Below are positions 54,676-64,000 of a DNA stretch of 64,000 bases, piece after piece. The first letter of the stretch is position 1. Every line of letters starts with the position of its first letter. A program made the position numbers and the translations under genes. The stretch is from NCBI GenBank assembly GCA_020744425.1, contig JAGMUV010000001.1, positions 124,001-188,000 of the forward strand, written 5' to 3'. This DNA comes from Dactylonectria macrodidyma (Eukaryota > Ascomycota > Sordariomycetes > Hypocreales > Nectriaceae). The notes under the pieces were generated by a model. It ran no database searches and was not told the DNA's origin. It saw nothing but the letters and a program-made list of their open reading frames with translations.

Positions 54676-57191
54676 CTAGCACCCAGTTATGCTCTGCAAG
54701 GAAGTTAGCCACGAGCCTAAGTTCATAGAAACTGTTAGAAAATCCGTACCTGTATTGCTCCAGGAACGGCTTCTGTTAGCAACCTTTTGCACCTCCGGCA
54801 CCGAAGCAATAAACTGCTCCAATAAGTCGCAAGCCTCTTCAGGGCTTAGCATAGACAGAAAAGGGATATCCTGTGGAGCGGTGATGCGAGTCCTTTCATT
54901 GTTCGCCCGTGAAACCGCCATTTCAAGCTGATCAAAGTGGTGTGCAAGCTTGCTTGTATCGACGCCAGGCGCAATCAGTTGGAGGAAACCCTCTAGATCT
55001 ACGACTTCGATCTCAGACGGCTTAATATCAGTGCCCCGCCAGTTTTCTGTATCAACTTGAATAGCCACTTTGGAACGAATAAATGCATACTTGAAGTGCA
55101 GGTTTATCGTCACACCGTCGTTGGAATTGGTCCAATCAGTGTCCCTGGACTCAGAAACAACGGCCGTCCAGGTACCTGGATTCAGGTCGCGCAGTTTAGA
55201 ATGCAAGCCTTGAAAGATACTCGAGTGGTATGCCGCCTTGGCGACTCTGTAGATTTCGGCTGGGAGCGGTGCGATCTCAAGAGAATCGCGGTCTCCAATG
55301 CCTATGGGACCACATGAGAAGCAATGGGCGACTTGCAAGCCAGTGCCACTGCGGCTAGGCAGGACATCAATCTGAGTAGCTAGGTATTGTAAAAGACCTA
55401 TGGCAATCTTGACGGGAGTCAAAGCAGTGTCACCGAGGTAGAAATACTCCAGCGGCCCTCCAAAAGATCTCATGAACTCGCCGTCTTCTCCTTGATGGGC
55501 CACGAGAAGTTGCACCAATGGATATGCCTCCGGGGTCTTCGGGTTATCTCGATAGGGGCGCCAGATGCTCTGACGAAGTCCATTCGCATAGAGGCCAGAG
55601 AGAGTCAGCTTGTTGATGGCTGGAAGCTGCTTTGACTCGGCAAAAGTTTCGAATATCTGGTTGCTGATGCGTTCGTCCTTGCGATCCGGCCGGTCTAAAA
55701 TCTGGAGTGTGTGGAGGCTGCTGAGGGACGACAGAGCCTCGACGAGCTCTTCGGGAGGGTTGTGAGATGGCACCGTGAGGATGATGCTTGTGACACTTTT
55801 CATTGCGTCCGACGCAAGGGCAGCCTTGATTGTTTTGGGGGTGAGATTCGTAAAGGAGTTCCACTCCAACAAACCCTCGCCAGCGTAGGCGAGCTGGAGC
55901 AAATGGGCCGAAACCCGTGTTGGGCCGACCTGTTCAGAATGGCAGAGGAGATATTCCTTCAGTGTTCGCTGGAAGCCTGGCAGGTCTTGGACATTGTCAA
56001 GGAGGGAGGCATCAAAATCGTCATCTGTCGACTGAAGTAGACGACTGAACAGTTTAGCGGCAGCCAGGTCTCGGAGGCTTTTGGTCTGGGCCAGGTTCTG
56101 GGTTTGCCGGTCCGGTTTTCCGGGCTCGGTCGCGATGCCATCCACGTCCCACTTGCCCCATGGCCAAGTCTCTAGAAAGGTTCAGCGACAAGACATGAAG
56201 GTTGAAGAGGTGGCCTTTGGGCCCCGGGCATCAATGTACCAGCAAGTGCTTTAACCTCAATGAGAGGTGAGTTGTCGAGAGCCTCAATGATGGAAGCGCT
56301 GTTGAGAATAATGTCATGAGAGTCACTGTAGTATCCTCTGAGGTATTCCCGCCCCGTTAGGGGGGTGTTTTCACGAGGAGCCTCTGCCGAAATGTTAGTA
56401 TGCACGAGGAATTATTGATAACCAAGAGTCATGGCAGGGAAAACCTTATTCACAGTCAGCATAATTTGTCCAGGATAACAGAGGGATAGTGATAATAGAA
56501 TATACAAGACGACTCTCATCTTTCATTAGAGAGAAACCCAGAGTCGTGTTGCATCCCCTTTCCATCCCTGTCTGTGCCTACCTTACGATCATGTTCGAGA
56601 TCTATATCATCGTTGTGACCTAAAGACGATCAGCTCGGGTTCAAAGCCGTGACATTGGACTAGACTCTGAGACCAAAGCTAGGTATCTGGTTCCCGAATC
56701 TCAGGCGGATATACACCCTTGACCAAACAAAGTACACGAGGCGACTAACCAAACAGAGTAACAAAACAGTAGCGAACATCAGTCAAATCGGTTATATCCA
56801 GCACAGTAATGCCATCGTTATTGTCGCCTTGATTAAAACCCGTGTCGAAGGCCAGCTCGTGGATTGTGTGAACCTGGCCCATTTCCAAGTCGTAAGCAGC
56901 ACCAACAGCGAGGCACGTCGTGATAAAGGGGAAAGGGCAGGCCGTCGTTTCAGGGTCCTTGTACATGGGGGGCTTGGAAGGAGGCGGTCCTTGATCTTGG
57001 AAGAAACCGACAGCGAGATCTAGCTCGTGTTTGAGGGTGATTCGGTTGCTGGGGTCCGAGAAGATGCGGAGTAGTCGACGACAGGAACGTAACGCCGACA
57101 CGCCGTAGAGCCATTGGTGGTGGATCGCTGCGAGCGAGTAGTAGTGCTTGCCCACACGGGCGATGACGAACAGCTGGTGTCGTTGGCCCAT
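54676..57191 (-). CDS. Fungal protein of unknown function (MGQRHQLF N-terminus), 693 aa
   Basis: Exons 57191-56750, 56383-56240 and 56171-54676 total 2082 nt and join in frame. The N-terminus MGQRHQLFVIARVGKHYYSL, then AIHHQWLYGVSALRSCRRLL and DNNDGITVLDITDLTDVRYC, belongs to a protein type I recognise as recurrent in Pezizomycotina but without a known function. The middle and C-terminal parts have a leucine-rich look (LSSLSSLHTLQILDRPDR, INKLTLSGLYANG). No signal or membrane helix. Intron 1 is 366 bp, long for this window, so a small exon could be hidden there. Otherwise intact. Confidence 0.75.
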
Positions 57192-57654
57192 CTTGGGAGC
57201 CGAGGTGAGTAACAAGTTGTGACTCTGATCACGATCACGATCACGATCACTGGAAGAATGGGTGGTGGCACAGGCAGCCTGATACTAGACGGGCGCACAA
57301 GGCAGTGAGGCAGCAAGGCAACAAGGCAGCTCCGTAAACAAAGACAAGCGGAAGAGGAAAGTGGGGCTTGGATGCCTAGACACGCGCCAAACACCGACTA
57401 GAATACGGTTCGGTTATTGGATGGATCCTAACTACTGAGACAGGACCAGGACCCACAAAGGTGTCCTTGAGCAATCTCCAATCATCGACAAAGAGAGAGT
57501 GGCTGAATGGATTGTCTGAAGATGGCAGTGTCCTGGGTGCTGTAGCTTGACGGGGACGAAGCCTTGCCTTGGCCAGCTCGCGATCGCGATATGCCTGACA
57601 ATACTCTAGATCTAGCTTTGATTCACGCTCTCGTCAACTTCATGCCATGTTGCA
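57192..57654. other. Intergenic with GATCAC x4 at 57227-57250
   Basis: Promoter side of the 693-aa gene. It contains a perfect four-unit GATCAC microsatellite just upstream of the ATG. No gene. Confidence 0.6.
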
Positions 57655-58072
57655 TCAGTCATGGCTGGCAGCAAGTTCCAGTGGCCTAGGGCCGGGACTA
57701 TCAGCAAGTTCTGCTCGACCTGGTGGAAGATTATAACGGTGATAAGGTAACGGGGATGCCGGAAGCTCTGAATGTTCTGGGATGCCATGCTGAGAGCCTC
57801 GCCAAGACGATTTTTTCCTCCTTGAGGAGGGATAGAGAGGGTCTGCCGAGTCTAGGATTTGGCAGTCCTTGGGTTCTTCCAAGATGTAGCAGTGGTAATG
57901 GTGTATGTGTACTTTAAGCACTTCGTGGGGTTCACGACAGCGACGGCAGACTCCTTTCACAGTAGGATACCCTGGCCCTGCCGGAAACTGGAGATGGAAG
58001 GCCCTGGATCGACTTCTCTCACACCAGTCACATTTACGATGCCGGCCGTCAGACGCTGAGGCCAGCTTCATA
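57655..58072 (-). CDS. Small putative zinc-ribbon protein, about 138 aa
   Basis: From an ATG at 58072 the minus strand encodes MKLASASDG, then HRKCDWCERSRSRAF and VKGVCRRCREPHEV, two C-x2-C pairs spaced like a zinc ribbon, followed by a His-rich stretch (KVHIHHYHCYI) and a Pro/Ser tail. The opposite strand is also open here and may belong to the SANT-type relic, so one reading is probably a shadow. I favour the zinc-ribbon reading because of the paired cysteines, but without splice evidence confidence is low. Confidence 0.35.
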
Positions 58073-59501
58073 TGCTGAGGGAGAGGAGCAGACGGCGTTC
58101 CGGTACAGTTCTGAGGATCATGTCTGGCAGCCAAGGTCTTACGCGGACTATGCGACTGTCTCGTCCTATGAGGGCAGCTTCGTCAGATCAGAAGCCCCAC
58201 CTCTCGAGTCTTTTCCATCGGCGTCAAGGACAACCCAAAAGAGGGCAGCAGTGTCTAAGGTACCATCGTCGTCATTGTCATCATTAGCAAGACGACATGC
58301 CAAGCGCCGAGAAGGTCGTAGCCGTCGAAGCTGGTCCGTCTCTGACCGGCAGCCGGAGTTGGCGTACTTTGTGGAACACTACTCACCGGAACCACTCGCT
58401 CCTCTTTACGTCGGATCGTCCCTAGCGACGTGGGTACGTCAAGAGGAGTCGGGCAGTTGGATAAGCCAGTCTTCGCACGGTTCGACGCTGCAGAATCAGT
58501 CGGGGCTCGCGGATGCGCAGACTGGTCGAGGCCCAGGGTTGGTGTCTCCTCGGAACAGGTCGATGTCTCCCATGCTATCAACACCACACTTCTTAAGCGC
58601 GGGTGTGGACCAATGCCTACCTCAACTTGGACCCGATGAACCTGCTCTGCCGCTGATGAAGAAGGGTGACATCTCGGCTGCCAAGCAGTTCTTCCCACCG
58701 ATGATCGTCCTTATCCCAGAACCGGAAATTTTTTTCTCAATCCTTTCTGAGCGAAGGTTTCAATCCTGGCCGAATTTGTGGGTTCCCCCGGGTTGGGGGT
58801 TCAATTTGGATTCTTGATCCAGGAAACCACGATCAAGCAGCTCAATAAGGGTGTTTGAATTGGGTCATGAGAAGGGGAAAAAGGACCCTCAGGGCAGGGC
58901 CCTCACCAGACTCATGAACATTAAGCCAACAGTGCTCAGAGCCGGAGCGGGGGGCCCAGCGCCACAGCGGTCGCTCCAGTCTCTAGCAAGCACCCTCAAA
59001 ATGCTTCCACAGTCATCAGCCTTCAAACAGCCACTCCGCAAACGCCGCAAAGTCGGGCCGCCAACGGGGAGCATGCCCAACCCGACGGCATCCCTTTGGC
59101 GTTGGGACGGACGACACTCCTGGAATTGCAGAATTTGGGGAGTGGGCTTTGCAGAATGTCCTGCTCAAGCCCATCATGGTGGACGGCGTGGCGACATTTC
59201 AGTTGCAGTTTGACTCGACATATGCACTGCACACGGTGGGCCTTGCCCTGCAAACCCGAGGAGAATCACACCGGCTGCGAACAGTCCTGCACCAACGAAG
59301 CGGGATATCGGCGTACCGGCCAAATTCACGCCGGGCGAAGACAAGCTGATCATTAGGTTGAAGGAAGACCTTCGGCTTTCGTCTGCAGAGATCCATCGAC
59401 AGCACAATGAACAATATCCCGGGTGGTCAAAGGGCTCACTTCAGGTGCGGTACTGTACGAAATTAAAGTATCGCACAAGGGTCTTGAATGATGTTGGGTA
59501 G
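57967..59501 (+). pseudogene. Decayed SANT/Myb-type DNA-binding protein
   Basis: The third of the sequence near 59290-59490 reads KFTPGEDKLIIRLKEDLRLS, then EIHRQHNEQYPGWSKGSLQV and RYCTKLK, a C-terminal SANT/Myb-like helix set. Before it another frame gives FGEWALQNVLLKPIMVDGVA and TFQLQF, a block typical of the same fungal protein type. Further upstream is a low-complexity Ser/Arg/Pro region (SSLARRHAKRREGRSRRSW). At least two frame changes (near 59090 and 59280) and a stop near 58815 separate the pieces. The 5' end is unclear. Confidence 0.5.
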
Positions 59502-60105
59502 CAGCTCAAAGCTTAGGTTTGCCGCGCACACTACTTATGATATGATGTCGCTACTCAGCTTTCAGCCCCGGGCCACTAGCTCAGTGCACTTCACATAATG
59601 GGTGAGCAGAGAGACGAGGATCATATGATGTGGCTGTTCAGCCCTCAGCTTTCAACCACTAACTCGGCAGATTTCACTGGTGAGCTGCGCAGATAAAAGA
59701 GGAATGATTCATGATCGTGCCATAAAGTTCTTAGCCCCCAGCTCAGCAGAATTTCACCTACTAGGCATAGAAGCCAATTATCTGCCACATTTGCGCAGGT
59801 CGTCTGACTCCTCTGGCCGTTAGCCTCCTATCTACCCACCACTTGGTGCTCAGGCAGGCGTAAATGCGACATTTCTTGTGAGTGCACAGTGGCTGTTGGC
59901 AAGCCATGGTGCCACGTCCTACGTGGTGAATCGACAGCCTAACGCGGGAGCAATGCGCCTCCTGGGACAATCCTCAGGCTCGAGCTTTAAAGCAGCTGCT
60001 AGCTCGCTAGAGAGACCGACTCGCCCTTTCTCAATACCAGGACAACCCTCCAGTGACACATTCCACCAAACCTCAAGCATTTATTCTCTCTACTTTGCTA
60101 TCAGC
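59502..60105. other. Intergenic, no gene seen
   Basis: Holds weakly repeated words (CTCAGCTTTCAGCCC / CTCAGCTTTCAACC, near 59556 and 59646), perhaps a small degraded duplication. Confidence 0.45.
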
Positions 60106-60916
60106 ATGGCTGGGATCTCCGAGGTCGGACTCGCCCTCCAGGTCTTCGAAGCTTTGTGCACTTCGGCCAAGTACATCCAAAGAGCAGCCAAAGATTTCAG
60201 AACGGCCGAGACCCAATTCGTAACCCTACTGGAAGACGTTCGACAATGTGAAAGATACGCGACTCTAGTGAAGCAGACCCTAAACCAGATACCGTCGGAG
60301 GCTATGAGTCCCAAGGAATGGAATTCAGTCAAGAAGCAATTGGAAACCATTTTGAAGAGGGCTCTAGACTTCAATGAGTGGACGGTGAAGAACATGATCA
60401 ATCCCAAGGACGCCAGCCAAAAGAAACTGCAAAAGAAGTTCACGGTCGCATTTGGGAAACTCAGGAAGATCAACGCAGACTTAACTTTCCAGTTTCAAAA
60501 GTTGCAGCTGATAGCACCCGAAATAACAATGCGACTGCAGTAAGTCAGCCTCCGACATGATACAACGGCATCCATTCCTAACATTGCCCAGAACCGTTGT
60601 GCTTGATGCCGTTATGGTGAATCAGAGCAAGATCACCACCTTGGACCAGAAGATGGATTTTATTATTGAGCAGCTGTCCAGGCTGTCTAGTCTGATTTAC
60701 CAGGAGCAACCACCGCCATACCCACGGTCCGAGGACTTCAAGACGCCAGACAAAGACTATAAGAGTTCGGAATTGGGTCAAGATGAAAAGCTCGAGAGAA
60801 ATCCTGGATTCCCCAAGAAAACCCAGGGAGAAACGAATCAGCAGAAATCTCTGGGATGGAAAGCAGCGACAGCTGCGGGCGCAATAGCGGCGGCGATTTG
60901 GTGGGGTCTAGGTTGA
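60106..60916 (+). CDS. HeLo-like helical-bundle protein, candidate cell-death effector, 252 aa
   Basis: Exons 60106-60539 and 60592-60916 join in frame (CA|A). The N-terminus MAGISEVGLALQVFEALCTS, followed by AAKDFRTAETQFVTLLEDVR, has the short hydrophobic first helix and long amphipathic helices of HeLo/HeLo-like and SesA-type domains of fungal STAND and prion-forming cell-death proteins. A coiled-coil (MVNQSKITTLDQKMDFIIEQ) and a Pro/Lys linker follow. The C-terminus ends in a small-residue hydrophobic helix GWKAATAAGAIAAAIWWGLG. No NACHT/NB-ARC is attached. Convergent with the HET gene 313 bp away, which supports an allorecognition role. Function is inferred. Confidence 0.65.
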
Positions 60917-61229
60917 CGATCTGGTCTGATACCTTGGGGGTGTACCCTTGTGAGTCTGTCACAAGGAACATGTTAATGTGGCTCCGTGGAAATAGGGATA
61001 GATGGGGTTATTTGGAACACGAATGGCTGGATGGAGGGAAGTCGGACGAGGAGAGCGTTACGCTGGAAGGCCATGGGAACTTGACTGCCGGGCGACGTAT
61101 TGCGTTCTGGATATCCTATTTGTGAGCGTATCGACGTATTTCTTTTTCACTTTATGTCACCTTATGGAAGGGGATTGTATTATAACTCGTGATGAATAAT
61201 AATAGCGCACAAGGCTACCTAAGCGTGTC
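60917..61229. other. Convergent intergenic gap, nothing seen
   Basis: Shared 3' space of the HeLo-like and HET genes. Confidence 0.5.
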
Positions 61230-63056
61230 TCAAACTAGCGTAAAGTCTCTCAAATCCTTACCCTCAAATAACACCTCTGGATACTTCTTCCCATCCGCAT
61301 CACTGATTTCTGTAGGCCGACACAATCCCACAAACCGAAACTTGTCTCCTTTATCATCCTTCGGCCGGAGCACAACAGGTCTATTGAACCCGTGCAGAAA
61401 ACATACCCAATCATCCTTTAAAACTCCAATTTCCCGCTTGCAAGAAAACTGCCTGTCCCCTTGGGTAACAAAATCGTCTTCAGCAACCCACGGCGGAATA
61501 ACTGAGCCCATATCATGCGGAATCCCATCTTTGGGGCTGTTTGAATACTCCTTCGCTTTGATATCTCGCCATGTGATGGCAAGGTCCCGGAAACGCTTTC
61601 TAATACCCTTTGCTAATCCCCGCGTGAACTGTGCGTCGGGAGGGAGCTTCCCGAGGAGTTCGCAGTAGTCTCTGAGTTCTTTGTAGGATTGCTCGTCCTG
61701 GATTGCTTCAAACTCCTCCCACAGTTTCGTGATTCGGGCGGGCTCGGTCTCAAGGGTAATATCGTCTAAGGCAGCGACGATGTCATTCCACTCCGAGTTT
61801 GGAACGTGGCCCGGGGCCCAATATCAGTCGGGTCTTGGCGCCGGGTCGAGATCTTCAGTGAAGACCGTGATGTGATATCCCTGAATGGTCATATCATGAC
61901 CATCTGCCGAAAAGGAAGGATGAGCGAGGTATTTCGGAATCGGCACGTAGCTAATGCCCAGGCTGAAATCAGGTACCCAGGAAGGAATATTGTCTCGCTT
62001 TTCCATTGAGCGAATGAGAAGAGTGAGGTCGCCAGTGTGCTCAAATAAGAACCTGGCGTATGCGTGATGAACTTGGTCAAGAGGCAGCGCGTAGTCTGGG
62101 GTCAAATCGACAGGGAAACGTTCAGTCGAAACCAGAGACAAGACGGCGTATATCTTGTCAACAGGAAGTGTGGCCTCTTGCTTAGAGAAAATTTTGATCA
62201 CCTCCAACAGACTCGTCGCCAGTGTCTTGCGATCTTTGTGCACAACGACAGGTGTACTCCCCCTCTCCTGGCGAGTGACCCAGAGGCTACCGGCCGGCAT
62301 GACCGTCAAGTTTTTCATGCTGGTTCCCTCGTTAGGGTCGACTCTTATAGACTTTATGAACTGGAAGAACTTATCCATGTCCGTGACGTGCTTGTTAGCC
62401 ATAAGCAGCGGCGCCTTGTTGGAGAGAACAACTTCCTGAACAACCCATATGCGAGTGAACCAGACATTCTTGCAGAGGGACATGGCAGTTCTTATCAAGT
62501 TTAGGTCAAAGTTTCCTCGTTCTGCTTCAGAGTTGACATGGTTGAATAGCGCCCCGATGGAGATGTCGTTTTCGTCGTACCCGGCAGAAGGACTGCCCTC
62601 GATGAAAGGGTCTAAGAACGGTCTTGCGCCAAGCCAGCCAAGGACCTCGCGTGCTTGAGAGTAGATATCTTTCATCCGAGGAACTTGGCGTGCCTTTTCA
62701 TACAGGTCGTTCTGGTTGATACAAATAGCGTCGACCCATACAGGGAAGACTTCCAGGGTCTTGTCTCCATGCATAGATTCACGAAGTTGCTGCAGCCCTT
62801 CGAAGAGATTGTGCGTGACATTAAACTCACGGCCGTTGACGGTGATTGTCTTTGGATCTGATGTACTACCCCATACGTAAGAAAGTGCGCGGTATTTCAG
62901 GCTGTTGTCAAGAGTTGCAGTCTGGAGAGTGCACTCTATTTTGGTGCCATATTTGCGTCGTGGTTTGACGGTGATGAGCCTGATTGATGAGTCTTTTAGA
63001 GGCTTGTATAAATGCGCAGTCGATCTTGGTGTGTTCATGTTGAACTCTTCGTGCAA
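61230..63056 (-). pseudogene. HET-domain (heterokaryon incompatibility) protein with one premature stop
   Basis: A single reading frame of 609 codons from ATG 63056 to the stop at 61230 is broken only by TGA 61824-61826. The N-terminal HET domain is complete: YRALSYVWGS, then PVWVDAICINQND, RMKDIYSQAREVLGWLGARP and WFTRIWVVQEVVLSN. The region after the stop is the normal HET-protein C-terminus (DFVTQGDRQ, WVCFLHGFNRPVVLRPKDD). If translation stops at the TGA, a 410-residue product retaining the HET domain remains, so a truncated but active protein is possible. Single exon. Confidence 0.85.
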
Positions 63057-63766
63057 CGTCCCGCGAGAATATAGTTCAAGTCACTCTTTCTGGGGCGGAC
63101 AACGGATCGTGCTGAACTGACAGAATCGAGACTTTGGATGAGACGAAGTTGCCGGCAGGGTGAGGGATTTTGGTGTACCAAAGAAAATAGTCATGCTGTG
63201 CTGGGTATCTCAACCCAGTCCTTCAAAGCATATTACATTACTGGCCTTCTCGCGCTGAAGATGCCTAGTGACCTTGTCTCAAAGCCAAAAGTCAAGGTTA
63301 ATGATAGGGTCAGGTTGCCTTGGTTATATACTATATATTAAACTATTCATAGAATAATCTAATACGTTTAATATTAAAGAAGGATATGTCCATCATCGAC
63401 CAATAGAATGATGAAGCTTGTCGATACGCAAACAGCCCGGGGCTGTGCAAGAATACGCCTGATAAGGCATGTTGAGTTTGATGTGGGGCAAGGCTGTACG
63501 TGCTTCAATTGACTATCCGCGTATTCTTATTCTGTACATTAATTATCGGAGTATCTTACGAAGCCCCAGAAAGAAGCAAGGTGGGCGATCTATCGATGCA
63601 TTGAAACTTCGTAGGGGTGCTCGTAGGGTTCCTGGGATGGCATAAATGCTTCAAAAGGTGAAGCTCTTTACCAAGTCAAGCCGTAGAGACGGATAAGCCC
63701 AGGAAGCTCTGTTCCTAACAAGTTGCATATGCAACGACGCTCCACAACATACCTGCTTGCTTGGCC
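63057..63766. other. Intergenic, nothing supported
   Basis: Contains A/T-rich stretches around 63320-63370; no gene seen. Confidence 0.5.
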
Positions 63767-64000
63767 TCAAAGATCCTGGAGAATCTGTGGGAAGAGCTTC
63801 TCCGTAAAATCCCAGAGAATAGGGGTGTAATCAGGCGCCCAAGCAAGACCAGTCCAGAACGTGCTACGCTGGCCCTGCAGGGCGTAAAGTTGTTCGTAAA
63901 ACCCAGCTTTCAAAGCCTCCGGCGAAACTTTAGGAACAGTTGCTCCGTGAGAGACAAATGCAAGAAGCTCAGGCTGCTCGATGCTGTACGTGCCCGCGCT
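63767..64000 (-). CDS. C-terminus of a FAD-dependent amine-oxidase-type oxidoreductase, partial
   Basis: The minus strand is open from the window edge for 77 codons and ends at TGA 63769-63767. It reads EALKAGFYEQLYALQGQRST, then FWTGLAWAPDYTPILWDFTE and KLFPQIL, the C-terminal FAD-contact and terminal-helix region of fungal flavin-containing amine oxidase-like enzymes found in secondary metabolism. Most of the enzyme lies beyond the window, so intactness and substrate cannot be judged. Confidence 0.65.
   Translation of the reverse strand, partial: SAGTYSIEQPELLAFVSHGATVPKVSPEALKAGFYEQLYALQGQRSTFWTGLAWAPDYTPILWDFTEKLFPQILQDL

Overview
The window is nuclear DNA of a filamentous ascomycete (Pezizomycotina). 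Genes on both strands have one to several short GT..AG introns, mostly 50-80 bp. The content is typical of such fungi: a subgroup-C chitinase, small secreted cysteine-rich proteins, a proteinase K-like protease, berberine-bridge-type flavin oxidases, a HET-domain gene, a LaeA-like methyltransferase and a Copia retrotransposon. I cannot name the species. Coordinates of spliced genes come from reading splice sites and checking that the exons join in frame.

Layout. 1-16.9 kb is mostly intact: a very large LysM/GH18/hevein chitinase (5' end outside the window), an unknown 432-aa protein, a truncated M19 dipeptidase, two secreted cysteine-rich proteins (one read only after splicing), a RING-H2 membrane protein and a 1156-aa ArAE_2/Bre4-like membrane protein. 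17-25 kb is a graveyard: a decayed Copia copy beside the 3' end of a chitin synthase gene, a possible STAND N-terminal remnant, a truncated SDR, a flavin oxidase with internal stops, and a carboxylesterase that has lost its nucleophile region. 25.2-28.7 kb holds an intact CorA-like protein and a five-exon methyltransferase.

30.4-36.2 kb is a complete Copia element on the minus strand. It has 251-bp LTRs that look identical, a 5-bp target duplication, one 1644-codon Gag-Pol frame, and a primer site resembling the initiator tRNA-Met anticodon arm. It sits inside an already decaying PD-(D/E)XK nuclease-like gene whose halves lie at 29.6-30.4 and 36.2-36.5 kb. A solo LTR of an older subfamily lies at 40.7 kb and a small inverted-repeat element at 41.9-42.2 kb. 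Between them is a secreted protein with 13-residue cysteine repeats and a His/Asp-rich tail.

43.4-46.4 kb has a convergent subtilisin and flavin-oxidase pair. 49.4 kb carries a 2EXR protein. 50.5-54.1 kb holds decayed TPR and DUF6536-type genes. 54.7-57.2 kb is an intact 693-aa unknown protein. 58-59.5 kb is a decayed SANT/Myb gene. The right end has an intact HeLo-like candidate cell-death protein convergent with a HET gene that carries a single premature stop, then the tail of a flavin-containing oxidoreductase.

Overall this looks like an accessory, transposon-visited region. Secreted and allorecognition-type genes are intact in places, while many neighbours have been inactivated by nonsense codons, frameshifts and deletions.
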